From the NCBI RefSeq assembly GCF_001347015.1, contig NZ_CFGI01000010.1, positions 1 through 64,000 of the forward strand: a DNA stretch of 64,000 nt. The letters are read 5' to 3'. Under the pieces are notes generated by a model, which ran no database searches, was not told the DNA's origin, and was given only the letters and a program-made list of their open reading frames with translations. This stretch comes from Streptococcus pneumoniae (lineage in GTDB: Bacteria; Bacillota; Bacilli; Lactobacillales; Streptococcaceae). The position numbers and the translations under genes were made by a program. Each line of letters begins with the position of its first letter. The first letter of the stretch is position 1. Positions 22,948-30,831 of this stretch are shown here, in pieces.

Positions 22948-23234
22948 TGATACAAACGCTTGAAGAAGGAATGAAGAATCAAAGTAAATGCATAAAAGTC
23001 CCGAGGGAAATCAGACCGTTTGATGTGGGTTATCGAATAGTAAATAAACACGGTCAAGCGCTTGCCTTAAAAAACGGAGCAAGTATATTCGCTTTACCCT
23101 CACTGGCCGAAAAAGCGATAAAGAAAGAGTTTGGAAAAAATGATCCAGACTTTGACATTGAAAAACATTCAGTTGAAGAGGTCGCTGTTATAAATTTAAG
23201 TAAATTCCACAGTTATTTTGAGGAGGTGGAGTGA
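22947..23234 (+). CDS. Hypothetical phage protein
   Basis: 95 residues (MIQTLEEGMKNQSKCIKVPREIRPFDVGYRIV...). GAGGAGG before ATGA overlap with DUF1642 gene. No family recognised. Confidence 0.6.
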   Translation: MIQTLEEGMKNQSKCIKVPREIRPFDVGYRIVNKHGQALALKNGASIFALPSLAEKAIKKEFGKNDPDFDIEKHSVEEVAVINLSKFHSYFEEVE

Positions 23235-23374
23235 TGGAAGAAGTTATTATGGCTACGTTGCCTAACAAAGAATTGAACAGATTGATAAAAATTGAATTGA
23301 CGCTCCAAAAAATGATTGACCGTGGACTTATTGACGAGGAGCAGTTTAATGAAATTATGGACGAAGAAGAGTAA
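23234..23374 (+). CDS. Small acidic phage protein
   Basis: 46 residues, ending NEIMDEEE; AGGAGG ribosome site; overlaps the preceding stop. A SHOCT-like short helical module (KMIDRGLIDEEQFNEI) is visible. Confidence 0.6.
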   Translation: MEEVIMATLPNKELNRLIKIELTLQKMIDRGLIDEEQFNEIMDEEE

Positions 23375-23386
23375 GGAGGTCACAGA

Positions 23387-23647
23387 TTGAAACGATTTAT
23401 CGCAATCTGGATTCTTCTATCTGCTGGACTAAACATCTGGCAGATGGACAGGATTAAAGAATTGGAAGAGAAGAAGCCTATGGTTATCTACAAGGCTGAT
23501 AATGTAGGCGCTGAGATTTTCGGTAAAGTCGTCGAGAAAGGACGGCATGGCAAGCTATACACGCTTACGATACGTGATTACGGGGTGTTCGTGGTTACTA
23601 GAGAACAGTGGGATAAGATCAGAGTTGGGGATGAGGTGATGTTGTGA
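23387..23647 (+). CDS. DUF1372-like phage membrane protein
   Basis: 86 residues, TTG start after AAGGAGG. N-terminal membrane helix 2-17, then a small beta domain (KPMVIYKADNVGAEIFGKVVEKG...YGVFVVTREQWDKIRVGD) like DUF1372. Function unknown. Confidence 0.7.
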   Translation: MKRFIAIWILLSAGLNIWQMDRIKELEEKKPMVIYKADNVGAEIFGKVVEKGRHGKLYTLTIRDYGVFVVTREQWDKIRVGDEVML

Positions 23648-24318
23648 AATTATTTCTTCACGAAGATTGTATGGACGTCATGAAAAAATATCCTGATAAT
23701 TATTTTGATTTAGCTATTGTAGATCCTCCATATTTTTCTGGTCCAGAAAAAAGAGAATACTATGGTCGAAAAGTCAGTCCGATTGGCGTCAATAGACTGT
23801 ATGGCAAAACATCAGAGTGGAAAATTCCAAATAGAGATTATTTTGATGAGTTATTTAGAGTTTCAAAAAATCAAATCATTTAGGGTGTGAACTACTTCGA
23901 CTACTCTTTTAGGTCTGGCCGTATTGTTTGGGATAAAGTTAATGGTCAGTCCAGTTTCTCAGATTGTGAGATAGCATACTGCAGTTTACATGACAGCATA
24001 CGCTTATTTCGATATATGTGGAATGGTATGATGCAAGGTAAATCAATCTCTGAAGGTCATATACAACAAGGAAACAAGGCATTGAATGAGGTTAGAATTC
24101 ATCCGACACAAAAACCGATAAATCTTTATCTTTGGTTACTTCAAACTTACGCAAAAGACGGAGACAAGATTCTTGATACTCATGTTGGTTCAGCAAGTAG
24201 TTTAATCGCTTGTCAAGAATTAGGTTTTGAGTATGTAGGTTGCGAGTTAGATAGAGACATCTTCAATATTGCTAAACAGAGACTTGATGTTTACGAGAAG
24301 AAAATAAAATTATTTTAG
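23644..24318 (+). pseudogene. DNA methyltransferase split by amber codon
   Basis: Single frame of 224 codons interrupted only at TAG 23881-23883 (NQII*GVNYFDY). Relatives read IIWG, so TGG to TAG is the obvious change. Upstream part has catalytic DPPY (residues 27-30 in IVDPPYF); downstream part has target-recognition residues and the AdoMet motif DTHVGSASS. Family: DPPY N6-adenine / N4-cytosine methyltransferase, which protects phage DNA from restriction. Inactive unless TAG is suppressed or read through. Confidence 0.88.
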
Positions 24319-24326
24319 GAGTTATC

Positions 24327-24818
24327 ATGAACACACTAGAAAATGTAAAACAATGGTTTATTGACCGTGATTTAGAGAACGGTGGACGGTTAGACAAGCA
24401 GTCACTAAAACTCAGTGAAGAGTTCGGTGAGTTATGCGCAGGCTATCTCAAGAAGAATGAGAAACTGACCAAGGATAGCATCGGAGATTGCGCAGTCGTG
24501 ATTGTCGGTCTTGCCTTGCTGAGCAAAGTGGATGTGCATAAGATTTTCAAGGACTCTGAGAGAATCAAAATAAAAGACGTCACGGAATGCTTAAAATGGT
24601 TGAACTCTAATATTAGTGACTTCCAACTTACACACAATTTGGTAGAAAAGAGCGTGTGTAGAGATAGTCTAGTAAGTTCGATTGGTTACTTAAAATCAAT
24701 CAGTAAATCGCTTGGTTATAGTTTTGAGGAATGTTTTGAACTGGCTTACCAAGAAATCAAAGACCGAAAAGGTCGTTGGATTGATGGTAGCTTTGTGAAA
24801 GAGGAGGATTTGGGATGA
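24327..24818 (+). CDS. MazG-like nucleotide pyrophosphohydrolase
   Basis: 163 residues. EEFGEL (about 29-34) and IGDCAVVIVGL (D/E metal ligands) make the MazG/dUTPase-like all-alpha NTP-PPase core. Probably cleans or adjusts nucleotide pools. C-terminal 70 residues are extra. Confidence 0.75.
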   Translation: MNTLENVKQWFIDRDLENGGRLDKQSLKLSEEFGELCAGYLKKNEKLTKDSIGDCAVVIVGLALLSKVDVHKIFKDSERIKIKDVTECLKWLNSNISDFQLTHNLVEKSVCRDSLVSSIGYLKSISKSLGYSFEECFELAYQEIKDRKGRWIDGSFVKEEDLG

Positions 24819-25210
24819 TAGCGAAATTTAGAGCGTGGGATGTGTTAGCAGAAAAAATGATTGATGAAATACTGATGATTTCATTTGTCAGAAAAGAAAT
24901 CATAGGGAAGTTTAGCAATGGCTCTACATCAGTTCCGTTAAAATTTGAAGATGAGCGAAACGGGGAAGACGTTATCCTCATGCAATCAACAGATATGGTT
25001 GATAGGAATGGCAATATTATCTTTGAAGGCGATATAGTCAAAATGTCTAAGGATGTCTATTCTGAACCGACTTATTACGAGGTTGTAAGGCATTACGGTG
25101 GAGCGTATCGTCTTGAATCTAAACAACACGGATGTGAATTGTGGTTACGCCATAATGATTGTGAGGTTGTAGGCAACATCTACGAAAATAAGGAGTTACT
25201 AGATGCCTGA
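24815..25210 (+). CDS. YopX family phage protein
   Basis: 131 residues. FRAWD opening and the TDMVDRNGNIIFEGDIVK core are diagnostic of YopX. Role unknown. Overlaps neighbour by 4 bp (ATGA). Confidence 0.88.
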   Translation: MIAKFRAWDVLAEKMIDEILMISFVRKEIIGKFSNGSTSVPLKFEDERNGEDVILMQSTDMVDRNGNIIFEGDIVKMSKDVYSEPTYYEVVRHYGGAYRLESKQHGCELWLRHNDCEVVGNIYENKELLDA

Positions 25211-25382
25211 CGTAGAATGGATTATGGAGAATTGCCATATGATGCGTGACAATGGTATCTGGGCAGGAGAGAAGCAGATTTCCTACGCTAGTCCAGATGG
25301 GCAATATACGTATTACGTAAACAAGCGCAAAGATGGCACTTATTATTTACATGGAGCGTATAAACATTATGGCAGGACGTAG
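25203..25382 (+). CDS. Small phage protein
   Basis: 59 residues (PDVEWIMENCHMMRDNGIWAGEKQISYASPDG...). Overlaps YopX gene by 8 bp. No family recognised. Confidence 0.55.
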   Translation: MPDVEWIMENCHMMRDNGIWAGEKQISYASPDGQYTYYVNKRKDGTYYLHGAYKHYGRT

Positions 25383-25881
25383 ATGGACGGAAGACGAGGT
25401 TGATTATATTTTACTAGCCCACAACGATAATGAAAGTACAGTTGAAGAAGTCGCTGATTTTTTAGGTCGTACAGTTAGTTCTGTCCGATGTAAGTCTGAG
25501 ATAATCAACAAAGGAAAAGGTCAGTTTATAAAACGCCATTGGCAGGATGAAGAAATAAGAATTTTACGGCGCTATTATCAAAAAGTTCAAGATTTGAGCC
25601 AGCTAGCTAAGATATTAAATCGAAGTTTAGACGCAGTGATTATAAAAGCAAACAGACTCGGACTACCTCGCAGAAAAAATAAATGGGATGTTTCAAAATA
25701 CGATATAGAAACACTTGGAAAAATGGGCATGAGCTGTAGACAAATAGCATGCCAATTAGACAGACCACTTCATCTGATTAGAGCGGTGGTCTATCATTAT
25801 AAAATACCTGTCGGGAAAGAAGAAATTCAACAGCATCCTTGGAGTTTTGACAATGATATGATTTTTATGAGGAGGACTTAA
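25369..25881 (+). CDS. Myb/SANT-like DNA-binding phage protein
   Basis: 170 residues. Two tryptophan-type helical repeats (RRWTEDEVDYILL... and RHWQDEEIRILRRYY...), each followed by an HTH-like helix with SVRCKS / AVIIKANRLGLPRR, then a third HTH (GMSCRQIACQLDRPLHLIRAVVYHYKI). Likely a DNA-binding regulator. ATG 25369 chosen; 25351 possible. Confidence 0.65.
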   Translation: MAGRRWTEDEVDYILLAHNDNESTVEEVADFLGRTVSSVRCKSEIINKGKGQFIKRHWQDEEIRILRRYYQKVQDLSQLAKILNRSLDAVIIKANRLGLPRRKNKWDVSKYDIETLGKMGMSCRQIACQLDRPLHLIRAVVYHYKIPVGKEEIQQHPWSFDNDMIFMRRT

Positions 25882-25882
25882 C

Positions 25883-26107
25883 ATGACAGACAACATAAAC
25901 AAACCAAACCACTACCAAGGAAGATACGGCATGGAATCTATCGATGCTTTAAGAAACTTCATGACACCAGAACAGCTGAAAGGATTTTATCTTGGAAATG
26001 CCTTGAAGTATCAACTGCGATTTCAGAAGAAAAACGGTCTTGAAGACCTGAAGAAAACCAGAAAGAACCTTGACTGGCTGATTGAGGAGATGGAGCATGA
26101 GAATTAA
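25883..26107 (+). CDS. DUF3310 family phage protein
   Basis: 74 residues with NKPNHYQGRYGMESIDALRNF and LGNALKYQLRFQKKNGLEDLKK, the DUF3310 signature (phage nucleotide-kinase-like proteins). Function unknown. Confidence 0.85.
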   Translation: MTDNINKPNHYQGRYGMESIDALRNFMTPEQLKGFYLGNALKYQLRFQKKNGLEDLKKTRKNLDWLIEEMEHEN

Positions 26108-26300
26108 AACTTTAATGGGAACAATCATCAATGTTGACAGGATAAAGCGCAGTATCACAGTTGAGGGTATTGAATTAGGCTCAGATTGTCGTGCTTTAGT
26201 ATCTAAACACAAAGATGGTACAGGTACAATAACACTAGTTTTTGATGGGAAAATAATTAAAAAAAGGAGTAAAAACAATGTTTACACAATACAATCATGA
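26097..26300 (+). CDS. Small phage protein
   Basis: 67 residues, beta-rich (GTIINVDRIKRSITVEGIELGSDC...). ATG 26097 after GGAGATGGAG. Overlaps both neighbours. Confidence 0.6.
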   Translation: MRIKTLMGTIINVDRIKRSITVEGIELGSDCRALVSKHKDGTGTITLVFDGKIIKKRSKNNVYTIQS

Positions 26301-27141
26301 AACAGGAAAAACGACACTTACAAGACTTGCTAAAGGCGGTATCATTACAGTTGCAGCTGTTGCTTCACTTGGAATTTTTCGTCTTACGGCTATGAAGCGT
26401 ATCCCAGCTAATACAGTTGGGGTTAAGGTTAGCGCAATTGGAGGTGTGCAAGAAAACACCCTGCAAACAGGATATCATCTAAAAATGCCATTTATTGACA
26501 AAGTCTACACCTTATCGACATCTGTTCAAACAAAAACAATGGAGAAAATCACGACTCAGACAAAAGATGGTCAATGGTTGAATACTAATATCGATGTGAA
26601 ATATCGTGTTAATAAGGAAAAAGCCATGACGGTATTTTCTAACTACACAGACTTAGAAAACGTGAATAATAGTGTAGTATCTCCTGCCGTTCAGCGTGCT
26701 ATTGAATCGGTAACAGGTAATTACGATATCTATGATGTGCTGGGTGACAAGCGTACTGAAGTCTACGAGGCGATTGATAAAGCTCTTAAAGAAAAATTTG
26801 AGTCTTATGATCTAGAGTTTGTATCTTTCACGATTACAGACCAAGATGCAGGAGACGAGATTGAAGCAGCAATCAAAAATGAATCGGTCAAACAAAAGGA
26901 AATAGATACAGCTAAACAGGAACAGGAGAAAGCTAAGGTTGAAGCCGATACCAAGAAAGTTCAAGCTCAAGCAGAAGCAGATGCAGGTATCATCAAAGCA
27001 GAAGGTGAAGCTAAGGCCAACAAAGCTAAGTCAGATTCAATCACAGATAATCTTATCCGGATGAAAGAAGCAGAAGCCAGAGAGAAGCATGGCTGGGTCA
27101 CTGTTAACGGTGCAGGTAGTGTGATCACGAATAAAGAATAA
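26278..27141 (+). CDS. SPFH / prohibitin-like (band 7) membrane protein
   Basis: 287 residues. One membrane helix 19-36, SPFH domain 40-205 (IPANTVGVKVSAIGGVQ; TKDGQWLNTNIDVKYRVN), then a long Ala/Glu/Lys coiled coil 205-265 and a stable C terminus. Such proteins form membrane rings. In this phage it ends the early operon; role unknown, host-membrane modification or protection of host proteases is a guess. Confidence 0.85.
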   Translation: MFTQYNHETGKTTLTRLAKGGIITVAAVASLGIFRLTAMKRIPANTVGVKVSAIGGVQENTLQTGYHLKMPFIDKVYTLSTSVQTKTMEKITTQTKDGQWLNTNIDVKYRVNKEKAMTVFSNYTDLENVNNSVVSPAVQRAIESVTGNYDIYDVLGDKRTEVYEAIDKALKEKFESYDLEFVSFTITDQDAGDEIEAAIKNESVKQKEIDTAKQEQEKAKVEADTKKVQAQAEADAGIIKAEGEAKANKAKSDSITDNLIRMKEAEAREKHGWVTVNGAGSVITNKE

Positions 27142-27215
27142 AATAAAAAAGCCAGCACAGCTGACTCCTTTGTGATATACCCGATAAAAATATTATATCA
27201 TAAAGGAGCTATGTT

Positions 27216-27662
27216 GTGAGGTTATTAAAAAAGGTTGACGTGCAATTCACCAAGAAAAATGTCTATGATGTTCTAGAGAGTTATCGCTCGTATGTCCGAA
27301 TGGCAGGCGCTGAGTATTTGCCTAAAATCACAACGACCTACTCATTTGAGCCAAAGACATTTACTGGTAAGAACACAGCTACAGAGAATATGGTTATTAG
27401 ACATGTAGATGCAGAAGCAGAGGTTTTAGAGATTGAGAGAGCAGTCAACTGCATAATGGATCCATACGTTCGGCAGGTTATAGCAAAGAAGTACATGGAT
27501 ATGAAAATCCAATTATCAGACAAGGCAATCTATATGGACTTAGGCTATTCTGAAAGTGAGTTTTATCGCATGCTTAGTAGAGGTGCTTTGGAATTTGCGG
27601 AAGCCTATCGAAAAGGTAAATTAATTGTCTTTCGTAAAATTTTGGGAGATATTTGCAAGTAA
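27216..27662 (+). CDS. ArpU/RinA-type late-gene regulator
   Basis: 148 residues, GTG start after AAAGGAGC (an ATG-TTG-TGA mini-frame overlaps it). C-terminal sigma-70-region-4-like HTH (QVIAKKYMDMKIQLSDKAIYMDLGYSESEFYRMLSRG). Members switch on the phage late operon. Placed between early block and packaging genes. Confidence 0.85.
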   Translation: MRLLKKVDVQFTKKNVYDVLESYRSYVRMAGAEYLPKITTTYSFEPKTFTGKNTATENMVIRHVDAEAEVLEIERAVNCIMDPYVRQVIAKKYMDMKIQLSDKAIYMDLGYSESEFYRMLSRGALEFAEAYRKGKLIVFRKILGDICK

Positions 27663-27679
27663 ATTGCAAGGAAATGGCT

Positions 27680-27698
27680 TATTTTACATGGTAAAATA
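27680..27698. promoter_or_regulatory. Palindrome after arpU
   Basis: TATTTTAC-ATG-GTAAAATA, perfect 8-bp arms, 18 bp after the arpU stop and 20 bp before the first tRNA-like element. Either an operator of a late promoter or an mRNA end structure. Confidence 0.5.
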
Positions 27699-27717
27699 GT
27701 ATTGTCAATAATTAGAG

Positions 27718-27800
27718 ATAGAGGTCTCAGAATTTGGCAGATGGTTACCTGAAATCAGGGTGTCGTAAAGGCATTGAGGGTTCGAGTCCCTCCCTCTATT
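27718..27800 (+). ncRNA. tRNA-like element 1 (class II, Leu-like, degenerate anticodon)
   Basis: Perfect 7-bp acceptor ATAGAGG/CCTCTAT, perfect T-arm GAGGG-TTCGAGT-CCCTC and a Leu-type D-loop (AATTTGGCAGA). The anticodon arm can only be drawn with U-G pairs (TACCT/GGGTG) and a loop GAAATCA lacking U33, so decoding is doubtful. Confidence 0.65.
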
Positions 27801-27839
27801 TCGTTCATTGATGTCTCCTTTATCTTTATTATATTTTTT

Positions 27840-27859
27840 CGAGACTTCGGTCTCGTTTT
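27840..27859 (+). terminator. UUCG-loop terminator
   Basis: CGAGAC-TTCG-GTCTCG followed by T4, 40 nt after tRNA-like element 1. Confidence 0.75.
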
Positions 27860-27920
27860 GGCGGTGACAGGCAAGTGGTTTCTCTCCTATGTTTCCCTTG
27901 GTTCGATTCCGGGCATCGCC
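27860..27920 (+). ncRNA. tRNA-like element 2 (shortened)
   Basis: Acceptor GGCGGTG pairs CATCGCC (one G-U) and a T-arm CTTGG-TTCGATT-CCGGG follows, but only 61 nt in total, too short for a full anticodon arm. A deletion remnant of a tRNA or a minimal mimic. Confidence 0.5.
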
Positions 27921-28733
27921 GTTAAAGACTACAAAAAAATTAAAAAAGGAAAGCTTTCAAATTGATTACTAATTAACACGCAAGGTAGTAGTCGTCTTGC
28001 ATTTTTAGGGCTTAGCCTAGATAATCTGTGGTAACTCAGGAAAAGGATGTTTTTAAATCTATCAAACATCCTGCCAGAAATGGTCAATCTAAGCAATTTA
28101 ATCTTAACTATTTCAATTTTGGAATAGGTGGGCGAAGTTAAAGCAGGGAGATTCCAACGGCAAGGTGCTGAGGAAATGCAAACGTGGCAGTTTGGCTGTG
28201 AAACGAGTCTATAAGAGGAAAGAGGTATTTGGTTCGAGGTGCAACAAGAGCTTAATACCATATCTTACAAAAATTGGGCGCCTCCCAAAAGTATGTAAGG
28301 TGAGTTGATTGTCCGCAAAACAATCGATAACAAGCAGGCGCTGTGCATTTTGTTCTTCAAAAGAGAATGAAACACATGGCGATGCGTGTCTGTGATAGAT
28401 GAAAGATGATTTTTATATTTTAAAAGCTATTCAAGATAGAAAAAACTCAAAAAAAGCAAAAGTCATCGCCCGTCACAAACGAAAGTGTACTTCGGCAATT
28501 AGATTGCCTGCTCAAGTCTCGCAAGGATAAGAGTAAAGTCAAAGAGTAAAGCAGCTTAGACTTTTAGCGGGGTCTTCGTTAATTGAAAAATGGCTTAGTA
28601 GTTTGTGATGTAAGGAGTGATTGGTCTAACCAATCGTGCATGAGTGATACAAGTAGGAATATTTGTGGACAAGATAATAAACTATAAGTTATCCAAAGTC
28701 ACTCGTTTAAAGCAGTAGTCTCATGCTAGCTAA
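27921..28733. other. Non-coding late-operon leader
   Basis: About 800 bp without a convincing gene. Hairpins GGATGTTT-11 nt-AAACATCC (28045-28071) and GATTGT-7 nt-ACAATC (28307-28325). One basic 43-codon frame (28399-28530, MKDDFYILKAIQ...) has no ribosome site and is not called. The packaging (pac/cos) site may lie here or in terS. Confidence 0.5.
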
Positions 28734-28806
28734 TGGATATATGGTAGACGGATTAAGTCCTGTTTAGGGAATTAAGATGTCACAGGTTCGAGTCCTGTCG
28801 TTCCAA
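28734..28806 (+). ncRNA. tRNA-like element 3 (degenerate)
   Basis: Perfect T-arm ACAGG-TTCGAGT-CCTGT and D-loop-like GGTAGACGG. Only four of seven acceptor pairs form (TGGA/TCCA). Anticodon arm unclear. Confidence 0.45.
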
Positions 28807-28842
28807 TTGCGATTTTAATTCGCAGTGAGAGGTCTTGAAAAG

Positions 28843-28866
28843 GTCACACATCGTGTGGCTTTTTTA
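28843..28866 (+). terminator. Terminator directly before terS
   Basis: GTCACAC-ATC-GTGTGGC (one G-U) then T6-7. Late transcripts from upstream must read through it or start after it; this suggests antitermination or a separate small RNA upstream. Confidence 0.75.
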
Positions 28867-28899
28867 TTTTCCAAACAAACAAATACAGGAGGTTTAGTC

Positions 28900-29616
28900 T
28901 TGGGTAGAGCAAGAGACCCCAACCGAGACAAAGCATTTGAAATCTATTCAGAGAATAATGGAAACATTGAGCTGATTGAGATTGCTGAGCGATTGGGTGT
29001 TTCAGCTGGCACTGTCCGAGGTTGGAAAAGTAAAGATGGATGGGAGCATAAAGTAAAAGGAACGCTCCAAAAGAAAAATACGGAACGTTCCAAAAATCCA
29101 AGAGGAGCTCCAAAAGGAAATAAGAATGCTGTGGGTCACGGAGCCCCTAAAGGGAACTCAAACGCCGTGACTCACGGCTTAAGAAGACGGTTCCTCCCTG
29201 ACGGTATCTCTGAGCTTGTGGATGAAGTAAGGGCCATGTCTCCCATTGACATCCTTTGGGAAAATATCACACTGACCTATGCTAATCTTTTGCATGCTCA
29301 GCGTATTTTGTATGTGCAGGATGTTGAGGATACCACTACTATGCTGATTGCTAGTACAGCTAAAGGTGGAGAAAACTACGAAATCCACACAGCATGGGAT
29401 AAGCAAGGCAAGGCATTAACTGCAATGGCAAGGGCTCAGTCAGAGCTTAAGAGCATGATTAAAACCTACGACGAGCTCACACGTTCTCCTCTTGTTACTG
29501 AGGAACAAAAACTACGAATCGAAAAACTTAAATCACAAATCGGTGTAGATAATGAACAAGATGATAAATTGAGAGACTTTGCCAAGGCTTTGAGAGGTGC
29601 TTTTAATGACAAGTAA
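28900..29616 (+). CDS. terS: Terminase small subunit
   Basis: 238 residues. TTG 28900 after AGGAGG (8-nt spacing). N-terminal HTH (GNIELIEIAERLGVSAGTVRGWKSKDGW), a repeated GAPKGNKNAVGHGAPKGNSNA linker and an oligomerisation region. Recognises phage DNA for packaging. First late gene. Confidence 0.93.
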   Translation: MGRARDPNRDKAFEIYSENNGNIELIEIAERLGVSAGTVRGWKSKDGWEHKVKGTLQKKNTERSKNPRGAPKGNKNAVGHGAPKGNSNAVTHGLRRRFLPDGISELVDEVRAMSPIDILWENITLTYANLLHAQRILYVQDVEDTTTMLIASTAKGGENYEIHTAWDKQGKALTAMARAQSELKSMIKTYDELTRSPLVTEEQKLRIEKLKSQIGVDNEQDDKLRDFAKALRGAFNDK

Positions 29617-30820
29617 ATTCACTAAACGACAAGAGGAAGTACTTACACGAGTATTGAATGATGATTTCTTTATTTGTGGACTTCATGGAGCGAAACGTTC
29701 AGGTAAAACCGTTGTAGATAACATCGTTTTTATGAACGAGATTGATAGAGTTAGAACAATAGCTGATAAGTTAGATATTGATGAACCGATGTATATCTTA
29801 GCTGGAACATCTTCAACATCGATACAAAACAATATCATTCAGGAACTATATAACATGTTTGATATTGAACTCAAATACGACAAGCATGGAGCTTTTACCC
29901 TTGGTGGTGTAAAGGTAGTTCAAGTCTATACTGGTTCTATTTCTGGGTTAAAGCGTGCCCGTGGTTTCACTGCTTTTGGAGCTTACATAAACGAGGCGTC
30001 TCTTGCTAATGAACAAGTATTCAAAGAAATTATCTCACGTTGCTCAGGAGAGGGCGCTAGGATTATTTGGGATAGCAACCCAGACATCCCGACACACTGG
30101 CTCAGACGGGATTATATCAACTCTGGCGACGATATGATCATAGACTTTCATTTCAAGCTAGATGATAATACATTCATGTCTGACAGATACCGCGAGAATA
30201 TCAAGAATGCCACACCAGCTGGTGTATTTTATGACCGAGACATCCTTGGTTTGTGGGTGACTGGTGAGGGCGTTGTATATCGTAATTTTAGCGAGAATAT
30301 GTTTGTGGATAACGTACCAGAAGATATAACTAAAGTCTATGCTGGTGTTGACTGGGGATATGAACACTTTGGTTCTATCGTTGTTATCGGAGAAACCTCA
30401 GACGGTTCGGTTTATCTGTTAGAGGAACACGCGCATCAGTACAAAGAGATAGACTTTTGGGTAGACCTCGCTAAGAATATCAAGGTACGATACGGGAATA
30501 TTACGTTCTGGGCAGATAGCGCACGACCTGAACACGTTGCAAGATTCCAAAGAGAGCAATTAAAGACGTTTAACGCTAATAAAGCAGTCTTGTCTGGTAT
30601 TGAAGAAGTAGCGAAGCTGATGAAAACTGGGCGCTTTTTTGTTGTATCAAACAAGGTCAGCAAGTTCAAAGATGAGGTCTATCAATACATCTGGAACGAA
30701 AAGACAGGCGAGCCAGTGAAAGAGAATGACGACGTGCTGGATGCGGTGCGTTATGCGATTTACTCGCAACATTCACAACCAAAAGCAACCATCCGCAGAC
30801 GTTCTGATTATGGTCTATAG
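29606..30820 (+). CDS. terL: Terminase large subunit
   Basis: 404 residues. Walker A GAKRSGKT (about 31-38), Walker B-like RIIWDSNPD, and RNase-H-like nuclease with VDWGYEHFGS and the late DDVLDAVRYA. Pumps DNA into the head and cuts it. Overlaps terS by 11 bp; ATG 29606 preferred over GTG 29597. Confidence 0.96.
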   Translation: MTSKFTKRQEEVLTRVLNDDFFICGLHGAKRSGKTVVDNIVFMNEIDRVRTIADKLDIDEPMYILAGTSSTSIQNNIIQELYNMFDIELKYDKHGAFTLGGVKVVQVYTGSISGLKRARGFTAFGAYINEASLANEQVFKEIISRCSGEGARIIWDSNPDIPTHWLRRDYINSGDDMIIDFHFKLDDNTFMSDRYRENIKNATPAGVFYDRDILGLWVTGEGVVYRNFSENMFVDNVPEDITKVYAGVDWGYEHFGSIVVIGETSDGSVYLLEEHAHQYKEIDFWVDLAKNIKVRYGNITFWADSARPEHVARFQREQLKTFNANKAVLSGIEEVAKLMKTGRFFVVSNKVSKFKDEVYQYIWNEKTGEPVKENDDVLDAVRYAIYSQHSQPKATIRRRSDYGL

Positions 30821-30831
30821 AGAGGAAAGAC

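Noticed and set aside
28399-28530. 43-codon basic ORF in the late leader
   Set aside because: No ribosome-binding site and no recognisable family; lies in a structured RNA leader.
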